Below are positions 1-6,144 of a stretch of DNA of 12,223 nucleotides, piece by piece. Every line of letters begins with the position of its first letter. Position 1 is the first letter of the stretch. The stretch comes from a bacterium (lineage in GTDB: Bacteria > Latescibacterota > UBA2968 > UBA8231). The position numbers were made by a program, and so were the translations under genes. Location: NCBI GenBank assembly GCA_027593305.1, contig JAQCJA010000093.1, positions 1-12,223 of the forward strand. The letters are read 5' to 3'. The notes beneath the pieces were generated by a model. It searched no databases. It was not told where the DNA came from and was given only the letters and a program-made list of their open reading frames with translations.

Positions 1-689
1 TGCACGTCGACGGACTGCCCCCAGCCCAGTTCCGTGCCGATGGCGTACTTGCCCAACCGGTCGGCCTCGTTGTGCATGCCGCCTGAAATCCCTGAGGGCT
101 TCGAACTGCTTGTGCCCGCCGTGACAATCTGACAGCCGAACCAGCGTGCCATCTGCTCGCGGCGCGCGTCGATCTCCGGGTCGCCGCAGCGAAAGAACCC
201 CGACCAGTGGGCAAAGCGCGCGACCTCGCCGCCGGAATGCAGATCGATGCAGATGTGCACGTGTGGCCAGATCGCTTCGCGGACAAAGGCGGCGATGCGA
301 TGGGTGATGCCCGCCATGGCCGGCGTGGTCCCGGCGCCCTCGACAAAAACCCGATTCAGGTTGAAGCCGTCGTCGCCGGTGCTCTCGCGGGCACCGACAC
401 GGAAGGAGGCGACATTGAGGACGGGGATGATGACGATACGTCCAAGAACATCCTCCGTGCGGATTTCGCGCAGCAGGTGTTTGAGTGCGACGGGGCCTTC
501 GTACTCGTTGCCGTGGCAGGCGCCAAAGGCCGACAGCCCCTCGCCGGGTTTGGCCTGTGGCCCGACAATGACGGTGAGGGGAAGCAGGTGGCTCCCCCAG
601 ATGCTGGTGTGACCCAGAGCGACCCAGTAGTCGCGGCGGCCGGGGGATTCGAGATCGAGTTGCGAGGCATTGACGATCTGGCGTGGCAT
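1..689 (-). CDS. M14-family succinylglutamate desuccinylase/aspartoacylase-like zinc hydrolase (partial, 3' end off window)
   Basis: Reading from 689 towards 1 gives an uninterrupted frame of 229 codons that runs off the left edge. Visible motifs are HGNEYEG (zinc ligands H59 and E62), DGFNLNR at about 107-113, and DLHSGG with the third probable zinc ligand H151. This is the arrangement of the AstE/aspartoacylase branch of M14 zinc carboxypeptidases, which hydrolyse N-acyl amino acids or related amides; the substrate here cannot be told. No signal peptide is seen, so it is probably cytoplasmic. I chose the ATG at 689 because a GGAG lies 6 bases upstream (696-699); an in-frame ATG at 701 would add four residues but has no ribosome binding site. 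It is the third gene of the minus-strand operon, 70 bases after the Gfo/Idh/MocA gene. Family call is firm; the substrate is unknown. Confidence 0.88.
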   Translation of the reverse strand, partial: MPRQIVNASQLDLESPGRRDYWVALGHTSIWGSHLLPLTVIVGPQAKPGEGLSAFGACHGNEYEGPVALKHLLREIRTEDVLGRIVIIPVLNVASFRVGARESTGDDGFNLNRVFVEGAGTTPAMAGITHRIAAFVREAIWPHVHICIDLHSGGEVARFAHWSGFFRCGDPEIDARREQMARWFGCQIVTAGTSSSKPSGISGGMHNEADRLGKYAIGTELGWGQSVDV

Positions 690-759
690 GCGGGTCTCCA
701 TGGCAAGGACAGGAAAGGGTGAGAAGCAGCAGGATGGCAGGTTGCGACTGCTCGTGCCT

Positions 760-1725
760 TCAGTCGAAGTAACCTTCCGGGTAACGATCGGGGTTCAGCA
801 GTGGTGCCCGCCAGTCATCGAGGCGAACCGAGGCGCCACCATGGTCGACAGCGGAGCGGAAGCCGGCGAGGAAGATCGCCGTTTTTTCCAGGATGTCATC
901 GTGGGTCTGTGGCATCTCCTGTGTCCGGAACATGTGCTGCATGTGCTGCAGGATCGGCAGCCACAGAGGCAGGCTGCCGTCGAAGGTCTGCTCGCAAGAG
1001 CCGTCGGCACCGAAGACTCTGATCCAGCCCAGAGGGCCGCCGATCTCCTGGATACACCCGAAGAAGGGCGGCTCACCGTTGCGGCTCTCGTACTCCAGCG
1101 TGAGAATGCCGTTGGGCAGACGCCAGTCCGGCGTCTGATAGGCGACACAGCGCACGCCACCACCGATACAGGCGTGGACGAAGAGGGGCCCGTGGATGCC
1201 GTGGGTGGAGTAGTCGGAGGTGCTGTTGGCGGCGACGCAGCCACGGATGGCGCCGATGGTGGCCAGGTCGCGGCGGAGGCTGTGCACTTCGGGTGCGAAC
1301 TCGAGGGTGGATCCCGTCATGATCGGTGTGCCCGTACGCCGCGACAAGTCGACGATGTCGTGGGCGTCGGTCATGCTCAGGGCGAAGGGCCGGTTGAGGA
1401 ACACGGGCACACCCGCCTCCAGGTAGGGCTGTATCAGGTGTCTGAAGTGCAGGCAGGAATCGTGATCGCCGAGGATGATGCCGTCTACCTGACCGACCAT
1501 GGCGGCGTAGTTGTCGACGATCTGAAGACCGGCGTGGTCTTCGGCGAATGTGCGGGACGCAGAGGTGTCAATGTCCCAGACGTGGGTCATGACCATGTCC
1601 GTCAGGGGTTGCCGGCAACCGAGGAACTGTTGTCGTCCGCGCGGATCGAGGAGGGGACCCCAGACGCCTGGCATGTGGTTGGTGCCCCCACAGGTGAGCA
1701 CGCCGACGCGCACGGGGTCAGTCAT
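760..1725 (-). CDS. Gfo/Idh/MocA-family NAD(P)-dependent oxidoreductase (divergent)
   Basis: A 321-residue protein, close to the usual 330-400 of this family. The N-terminal part (about 1-115) fits a Rossmann fold that would bind NAD(P), although the glycine-rich loop is atypical (CGGTNHMPG at 12-20). The position of the family's EKP motif is NRP (111-113, in VFLNRPFA), so the usual catalytic lysine is replaced by arginine. The C-terminal half carries DYSTHGIHG (171-179), whose histidines fall where the family's catalytic His normally lies. Members oxidise or reduce sugar hydroxyls and related polyols; the substrate is unknown. Its ATG overlaps the TGA of the upstream DUF4838 gene by 8 bases (ATGACTGA, 1718-1725), so the two are probably translationally coupled. 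No strong Shine-Dalgarno is visible, consistent with coupling. The missing EKP lysine leaves open that it is a non-canonical enzyme or a sugar-binding relative. Confidence 0.85.
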   Translation of the reverse strand: MTDPVRVGVLTCGGTNHMPGVWGPLLDPRGRQQFLGCRQPLTDMVMTHVWDIDTSASRTFAEDHAGLQIVDNYAAMVGQVDGIILGDHDSCLHFRHLIQPYLEAGVPVFLNRPFALSMTDAHDIVDLSRRTGTPIMTGSTLEFAPEVHSLRRDLATIGAIRGCVAANSTSDYSTHGIHGPLFVHACIGGGVRCVAYQTPDWRLPNGILTLEYESRNGEPPFFGCIQEIGGPLGWIRVFGADGSCEQTFDGSLPLWLPILQHMQHMFRTQEMPQTHDDILEKTAIFLAGFRSAVDHGGASVRLDDWRAPLLNPDRYPEGYFD

Positions 1726-3979
1726 GGCTGCCGTAGAAGAAGACAGGCGCCGTGATGCCGCCGGTGCCCAACTCGTTCAGTGTTTCATTGGTCACTTCCA
1801 CGACCACCGTGTTGCTCGCGCCGGGGCGTGCCGCAGCTGTCGCGTCCAGGTCAAAGGGACGGAAGGCACCGACCTGACTGGCGCCGAGCAGGACGCCGTT
1901 CAACCAGACCCGCACACTCTCGTCCACGCCACCAAAGTGCAGCCGCAGAGGCTGGCGGGTCACCGTCTCCGGCAAGTCCACGCGCGTGCGGTACCAGGCG
2001 CGGCCCTTGTAGTAGTGCAGCCCCTGGTCGCCCCAGCTGCGGGTGCTCGTGTGCAGACTCTGCCAGTTGCCGCCCGTAAGGTCCGGCCGGAAATACCCGA
2101 GAGACTCGCCCACACCGTTGGGATCGAGGAGGAAATCCCAGATCTCGGGCAGACCGGCAACAAGATGGCCCTGCTCGACGGTGGCGCGATAGCCCAGTTC
2201 CACCGCGGGCGACCAGAAACGCTCCAGATACCCCCGTGCATTGCGCGGTGACAGCAGGTAGGCGCTGTCGGCCAGCTCATACTCGCGCATGACGTCGGTC
2301 AGCGCATAGAGCTCCTGCAACGTGCCGTGGGCGGCGGCAAAATCGAAGGCGTCACGTTCGTCCAGCATGCGCAGGAACAGGCGCATACGGTCGAAACTCA
2401 TACGGAAGAGACGCACACGTTCGGCGTAGGGTTGCTCGGCGCCAGCCAGGTCCATCGCCCGTTGCAGGCGCGTGGCAGCGACTGCCAAGCGCGCCGGCGG
2501 AAACAGCACGCGCAGGCAGTGGCTGCCCCCCGTGTGGCAGTCGCCCCGGGCGAAGGCGTCGTCCACGTCGTCCAGGTAGGCACCCATCGCCGGGGCGGCG
2601 GGGCCGAAGAATCCCGTATAGAACTCAGCCAGCAGTTCGTCGACGTCGATCGTTGTGTCCCACATCAACCGGGCTGCCACGTAGAGCGTTGGCGTGTCAA
2701 CCGCCCACGAGGGCATACACTCGACGCGCCAGCCGGCGACCCCCAGATCCAGCGCTGCCGGGATCTCGTCACGAACGGCGTGCACCTTGCTGAAGGGCAG
2801 CGCCGGGTCGGCAAGGTTGAAGTAGTAACCGCGCTCGAAAACTTCCGGCACCGCCTTGCCCCAGCCCTGCATCAGTTCGCGATAGAAGGAACGCTCCGGG
2901 CAGACGGGGTTGTTCATTCCGTGGATGCGGCACAGCGTGATCGGCGCCAGGGCGGGAACGATGCGCGGGTCCGGCGTCCAGCGCACGGGGGGCAGCTTGT
3001 ACGTGGCGTAGGCGTAGAACGCGATCCGTCTGTCGGCGAAGCGCTCATCCAGTCCCGCCAGGACCTGATTGAAAAACCAGATGTGTCGATCCGTCATCGA
3101 TTCGGCGGCGGCGAAGGGATCCCACTGGCCGCCGTCCAGCGCCCGGCACCTGTCGTCTTCACAGAAGCCGCGGCCATCGTTGGCGCCCAGCCCGATCCAG
3201 GGGGCTTCCGGGTGCTCGGTGAAATACGCTTCCACGGCAGCGATCGCCCGGCGCAGTACCTCGGGGTGGCTGAGGCACAACTGGCGCTCGGAGCGTTCGC
3301 CGTCGACGAGGGCGAACAGCTCGGGCTCGGTGGTGAAATCCGCCGGCGGCAACAGTGGAATGCCGTGGGCGCCGGGAAAATAGTCGCCGCCCAGGCGCAT
3401 GCGCCGGTACCATGGCAGATCGCGCGACACAGCCTGCAGGTGGCGGTGGGCGAAGCTGGGGCTGACGACGTCACTCGCTGGCTGCAGTGTAACATCGGGG
3501 TGTCGCGGGATGACGGTGCCCAGCACACCCGGCATGTACCAGCGCACGCCAAGGCGCTCGAGCAGCGCATAGGTGGCGAACAGTGTGCCCTCGGGCGTCA
3601 GCCCTGCAAGGCTAACGCCGTCGGCGGTGATGTCGAGCAGATAGGCTGCCGGATCATCACTGCTGGCCAGGATCCGTGCTCTGGCTTGCGGAACCAGAGC
3701 TGCACCGATGCGGATGGGGATGGTGCCTGCCGGCGCCGGTCCCGACAGGGTGGAGAGGGCGGCACCGGTCATCTGCTGCAGGTGTTCGGTCAGTTCACGG
3801 GCTGCAAGCTGCTCGTCGGCATGGGCATCCGGAGGCAGCAGAATCACGCTTGCTGCCTTGCCATCGCGAAAGAGATCCACGCCACTTGCGGGGGCCACCA
3901 GCAGCAGGCCCGCCAGGACAAGGAACAGGATGCGCTCCGCCGCTGCGTGGCGACCTGCTTCAATCTTGTGCAAAGTCAT
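1718..3979 (-). CDS. Secreted DUF4838 (alpha-glucuronidase-like) protein with C-terminal galactose-binding-like domain
   Basis: From the ATG at 3979 the protein is 753 residues. Residues 17-28 are a hydrophobic stretch after Arg/His residues, followed by VAPASG, so it looks like a Sec signal peptide with cleavage near 31-33. Residues about 50-165 resemble the N-terminal domain of GH67 alpha-glucuronidases (HADEQLAARELTEHL, then a YALLERLGVRWYMPG segment). About 215-480 is DUF4838-like, with the WIGLGANDGRGFCEDDRC segment at 262-279. The last ~120 residues (WYRTRVDLP, VRVWLNG) look like a beta-sandwich carbohydrate-binding fold as in GH2 N-terminal domains. The likely role is exported or periplasmic action on a polysaccharide or glycoside, with no proven activity for the family. 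The frame extends to a TTG at 4018, but ATG 3979 has GGGAG just upstream (3983-3987) and puts the signal sequence at the N-terminus. It leads the three-gene minus operon. Confidence 0.87.
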   Translation of the reverse strand: MTLHKIEAGRHAAAERILFLVLAGLLLVAPASGVDLFRDGKAASVILLPPDAHADEQLAARELTEHLQQMTGAALSTLSGPAPAGTIPIRIGAALVPQARARILASSDDPAAYLLDITADGVSLAGLTPEGTLFATYALLERLGVRWYMPGVLGTVIPRHPDVTLQPASDVVSPSFAHRHLQAVSRDLPWYRRMRLGGDYFPGAHGIPLLPPADFTTEPELFALVDGERSERQLCLSHPEVLRRAIAAVEAYFTEHPEAPWIGLGANDGRGFCEDDRCRALDGGQWDPFAAAESMTDRHIWFFNQVLAGLDERFADRRIAFYAYATYKLPPVRWTPDPRIVPALAPITLCRIHGMNNPVCPERSFYRELMQGWGKAVPEVFERGYYFNLADPALPFSKVHAVRDEIPAALDLGVAGWRVECMPSWAVDTPTLYVAARLMWDTTIDVDELLAEFYTGFFGPAAPAMGAYLDDVDDAFARGDCHTGGSHCLRVLFPPARLAVAATRLQRAMDLAGAEQPYAERVRLFRMSFDRMRLFLRMLDERDAFDFAAAHGTLQELYALTDVMREYELADSAYLLSPRNARGYLERFWSPAVELGYRATVEQGHLVAGLPEIWDFLLDPNGVGESLGYFRPDLTGGNWQSLHTSTRSWGDQGLHYYKGRAWYRTRVDLPETVTRQPLRLHFGGVDESVRVWLNGVLLGASQVGAFRPFDLDATAAARPGASNTVVVEVTNETLNELGTGGITAPVFFYGSHD

Positions 3980-4167
3980 CGTCTCCCGAAGGGCTGTCGG
4001 CACAACTGTCCGGCGCAAGGTGCTGTTCCGGGATCACCCGTGTCAACGCGGCGCGATTGCCGCAACAGCAACAGCTTGCGTGTCGCCACCCGGGTTCCCA
4101 GTGCAGTCGCTGGTGCGTCAGGCGTCCCGCTTGCTACCTTACCGGCGCATCATTCACGCGTTGACTC

Positions 4168-4175
4168 GAGGAGGA
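4168..4175 (+). promoter_or_regulatory. Strong Shine-Dalgarno site for the selenoprotein peroxiredoxin
   Basis: GAGGAGGA lies 7 bases before the ATG at 4183. This fixes the start of the peroxiredoxin and shows that the frame upstream of the in-frame TGA is meant to be translated. I see no convincing -35/-10 pair in the 203-base gap between this gene and the divergent DUF4838 gene. Confidence 0.8.
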
Positions 4176-4182
4176 CATTGCT

Positions 4183-4620
4183 ATGCTCAACACAGGTGAC
4201 AGGGTGCCGGACTTCTCGGTGCTGAATCAGGATGGCGAGACCGTCACCCTGGCTCAGTTCCGGGGCCAGGCGCTGCTGCTGTGGTGGTATCCGAAAGCCG
4301 ATACCCCTGGTTGAACGATTGAAGGCCAAGGATTCCGTGACCGAATCCAAGCGTTCAAAGATCTGCACACCGTCGTCGTGGGGGTCAGCTTTGACTCGCC
4401 CGAAAGCAACAAGGCTTTCCAGGCGAAGTTCGACTTCCCCTACGATCTGCTGTGTGACACCGACAAGGTGATGAGTGTTGCCTACGGTGCCGCCACGGCG
4501 GATGCGTCCCATCCCTCCCGCGTCAGTTATCTGATCGATGCCGAGGGCAGAGTCCTCAAGGCGTATGACACCGTGAAGCCAGCCGATCATCCTGACGAAG
4601 TGCTGGCGGACCTGGGCTGA
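4183..4620 (+). CDS. Selenocysteine-containing peroxiredoxin (BCP/PrxQ-type AhpC/TSA family), TGA at codon 44 read as Sec
   Basis: Reading through one in-frame TGA (4312-4314, codon 44) gives a complete 145-residue thioredoxin-fold peroxiredoxin. It starts MLNTGDRVPDFSVLNQDGE, continues WWYPKADTPG-U-TIEGQGFRD, then VVVGVSFDSPESNKAF, LLCDTDKVMSVAYG and RVSYLIDAEGRVLKAY, all in one frame. In the BCP/PrxQ family the residue at the TGA is the peroxidatic Cys of the TPGCT motif (T41 and the probable active-site R113 are present), so selenocysteine is the natural reading. Members reduce H2O2 and organic hydroperoxides in the cytoplasm. The resolving Cys at +5 in typical BCP is Gln49 here; C91 is the only cysteine. 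A hairpin follows the TGA as expected for a bacterial SECIS. It is a single-gene unit with its own ribosome binding site and terminator. Alternatives are a nonsense mutation or sequencing error (TGC to TGA). Conventional callers would report only the part after the TGA, from about 4378. Confidence 0.88.
4312..4358 (+). promoter_or_regulatory. Candidate bacterial SECIS element (UGA plus downstream hairpin)
   Basis: Just after the in-frame TGA there is a perfect 6-bp stem, GGATTC (4330-4335) with GAATCC (4343-4348), closing a 7-base loop CGTGACC (4336-4342) that contains G and U. A lower stem TTGAA (4319-4323) with TTCAA (4354-4358) extends it; the alternative lower pairing GAACG (4313-4317) with CGTTC (4352-4356) would reach into the UGA. 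The loop G at 4337 is 23 bases past the UGA, within the spacing known for SelB-binding bacterial SECIS elements. Codons over this stretch (4315-4365) use A/T at the third position in 9 of 17, against 4 of 29 just before and 5 of 32 just after, which suggests the RNA structure is constrained. Confidence 0.75.
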
Positions 4621-4641
4621 AGCGCTGCCGCTTGCCTGCTG

Positions 4642-4683
4642 AAACGTCACGTTGAGTGCACGACTCGGCTCAACGTGACGTTT
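4642..4683 (+). terminator. Long perfect hairpin, probable intrinsic terminator after the peroxiredoxin
   Basis: AAACGTCACGTTGAG (4642-4656) is an exact inverted copy of CTCAACGTGACGTTT (4669-4683), giving a 15-bp perfect stem with a 12-base loop, starting 22 bases after the peroxiredoxin stop. The 3' side ends in TTT and the 5' side begins with AAA, so it is weak in U-tract length but could work in both directions. It separates the peroxiredoxin from the next plus-strand gene. Confidence 0.7.
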
Positions 4684-4736
4684 ACCATCCCTCCGATTCT
4701 CATCGTCTTCACCCACCATCACGGATCGGTGCCCGC

Positions 4737-5120
4737 ATGCCACTGCCCCTGACGATCATCATCGATGACCCGGCGCCGCTCATCAACGTGTACTGGTGGC
4801 ATGCCGCCGAATCGCAGCACACCGACGAGCCGGTGCTGTCCACGGGTGAACCCGTCATCAGGGATATCCCTGTGGACTTCCTCGAGCAGTTCATCCTGGC
4901 ACCGACGGGGGTCACATCACCCTGGGACTTCGGGATCGGCGTCGAGGAGCAATACCGCCTGGCGATTCGGCAGGCCATGGCCGGCATCGGTGTGGATCAG
5001 ACCTGGTATTTCCTGCACGCCGATGTCACCGGCACCGCCCCGCGGTCCCACGTCGCCTGGCGGCAAGGGGATCGGTGGCTCTGGCAGACGATGGAGACCC
5101 TGCACGCGGATGACGCGTAA
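4737..5120 (+). CDS. Conserved-looking hypothetical protein, possibly truncated relative to a longer family
   Basis: A 127-residue frame from ATG 4737 to TAA 5120 with coding-like codon use. It has no transmembrane segment or signal peptide. The N-terminus (LTIIIDDPAPLINVYWWHA, then VIRDIPVDFLEQF) resembles, from memory, the start of a longer unnamed family in uncultured bacteria whose IDDP segment recalls polysaccharide-deacetylase-like folds. If so, the rest of the expected domain is missing. The second half (TSPWDFGIGVEEQYRLAIR, then TWYFLHADVTG) is not recognised. The frame is open upstream to a GTG at 4656, but that lies inside the terminator, so I use ATG 4737; only a weak GGTG precedes it. 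It is the only gene here with a seen stop that ends in TAA. It converges on the small minus-strand gene at 5163. The function is unknown. Confidence 0.6.
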   Translation: MPLPLTIIIDDPAPLINVYWWHAAESQHTDEPVLSTGEPVIRDIPVDFLEQFILAPTGVTSPWDFGIGVEEQYRLAIRQAMAGIGVDQTWYFLHADVTGTAPRSHVAWRQGDRWLWQTMETLHADDA

Positions 5121-5162
5121 GTGGCGACGATCGCCCATGCCTACCTCACCCCGCTGTCTCGA

Positions 5163-5408
5163 TCAGCCGCCGCCGAGGGTCCAGATTTCGCGGCCCGTCT
5201 TGAGGATTTTCTTGTGCACGAGAAATTGCTCGGCACCCTCCATTTCGGCCATCGACTGCAGCTCGGCAGCGTCCGCCTCCGTGCCGTCGCAGTAGCCGAT
5301 GGGCCGCGGATTGTTCGGCTGCGAAAGCTGGACTTTGAGTTCGCCCCGGTCCCAGCGTGTCTGCGTTGCATTGTTGTATGGATGTATCATGGGCGCAATA
5401 GTAACCAT
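5163..5408 (-). CDS. Small acidic hypothetical protein
   Basis: An 81-residue frame ending WTLGGG then TGA. Codons in the second half (about 5163-5310) are strongly G/C at the third position, as in real genes of this window, and the residues form a plausible soluble acidic stretch (GTEADAAELQSMAEMEGA, FLVHKKILKTGREIW). The first ~25 codons are AT-richer, and there is no clear Shine-Dalgarno before ATG 5408 or the in-frame ATG at 5390, so the start is uncertain. It follows the D-lyxose isomerase on the same strand after about 58 bases and could be the last gene of that operon, or the 3' remnant of a frameshifted gene. I do not recognise the family, and no signal peptide or membrane segment is seen. 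Confidence 0.45.
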   Translation of the reverse strand: MVTIAPMIHPYNNATQTRWDRGELKVQLSQPNNPRPIGYCDGTEADAAELQSMAEMEGAEQFLVHKKILKTGREIWTLGGG

Positions 5409-5466
5409 TGTGCGCCGGGATGTACTGAATCCAGATCCGGCCAGACTCGACCATCAGTTTCAACCA

Positions 5467-6144
5467 TCAGGCCCCGGTCTGGAAGTAGCGCTCGTAGTCG
5501 TTGACGAGAAGGTGCAGTGGCGCTTCGTCCTCCTCGATATCAGGGAAGCGCCCCACGCCGCCAAGGAAGCGGTTGTCGATGGCGTCGTCGTTCACCTTCG
5601 AGACCTCGCCGACCAGGACCCTCTCGCCCACGCCCCAGAACTCGTGGTACAGGCCCGGGCCGAGGGCGATGCTTTCACCGGGGCTGAGCAACAGGGTCTC
5701 GCCGGCAGGCACCGTGCGCACGACGCCATCGAGGTGGACCTCCACATCGGTGTCGGCGAGCTGTTCGTCTGCAGTCGCATTGTTGACCCGTACTGCCAGG
5801 TCACCACCACCGCGGTTGATGATATCCTCCATTTTCGACCAGTGGAAGTGCGTGGGCGTCACCTGATCGACGTTGACGACGAGAATCTTCTCCGCATAAC
5901 TCTTGGCCCCCGTGGGGGTGCCGTTGCGCAGGGTGAAGACGAACAAACCGATGCGGTCGAAGTCGCCTTGACCGAAATCGGTGATATCCCAGCCGAGGCG
6001 CCGGTCGACGATCTCGCTGGCCTCGGCGCCACGCCGGGCCCAATCCTGGGGGGTCCAGTAGGCAAAGGGGGGCAGGTAGAACAGCCGAGACCGCAGGAAG
6101 GCGTCGGCGTCGGCCATGATGGCATTGATACGGGAGCGTTTCAT
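5467..6144 (-). CDS. D-lyxose/D-mannose ketol-isomerase (cupin fold)
   Basis: A 225-residue protein, the usual length for D-lyxose isomerases (EC 5.3.1.15), which interconvert D-lyxose/D-xylulose and D-mannose/D-fructose in the cytoplasm with a divalent metal. The metal-site motif THFHWSKMEDIINRGGG (98-114) gives ligands H99, H101 and E106, and the fourth ligand is H167 in GLYHEFWG. GEVSKVNDD (179-187) and the N-terminal MKRSRINAIMADADAF are also typical. Its ATG overlaps the TGA of the upstream aldolase by four bases (ATGA, 6141-6144), and GGAGG (6151-6155) lies six bases before the ATG. It is the third gene of the kinase-aldolase-isomerase operon, which supports a catabolic role for lyxose or mannose. 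All four metal ligands are present. Which sugar it prefers cannot be told from sequence. Confidence 0.93.
   Translation of the reverse strand: MKRSRINAIMADADAFLRSRLFYLPPFAYWTPQDWARRGAEASEIVDRRLGWDITDFGQGDFDRIGLFVFTLRNGTPTGAKSYAEKILVVNVDQVTPTHFHWSKMEDIINRGGGDLAVRVNNATADEQLADTDVEVHLDGVVRTVPAGETLLLSPGESIALGPGLYHEFWGVGERVLVGEVSKVNDDAIDNRFLGGVGRFPDIEEDEAPLHLLVNDYERYFQTGA

Noticed and set aside
207..722. Plus-strand open frame at the left edge
   Set aside because: It is the shadow of the M14 gene on the minus strand, which carries the HGNE, NLNR and DLHSG motifs.
670..4225. Long plus-strand open frames opposite the DUF4838 and Gfo/Idh/MocA genes
   Set aside because: They are antisense shadows typical of GC-rich DNA; the proteins show no family motifs, while the minus-strand frames do.
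4312..4314. TGA recoded as Trp or Gly (alternative genetic code)
   Set aside because: Many genes in the window end in TGA at the expected family length and no other conserved gene has an in-frame TGA, so TGA is a normal stop here.
4183..4620. Peroxiredoxin as a simple pseudogene
   Set aside because: The only defect is at the exact catalytic Cys codon, the frame is intact and conserved after it, a SECIS-like hairpin follows, and the ribosome binding site and terminator are intact. A chance nonsense mutation remains possible but is less likely.
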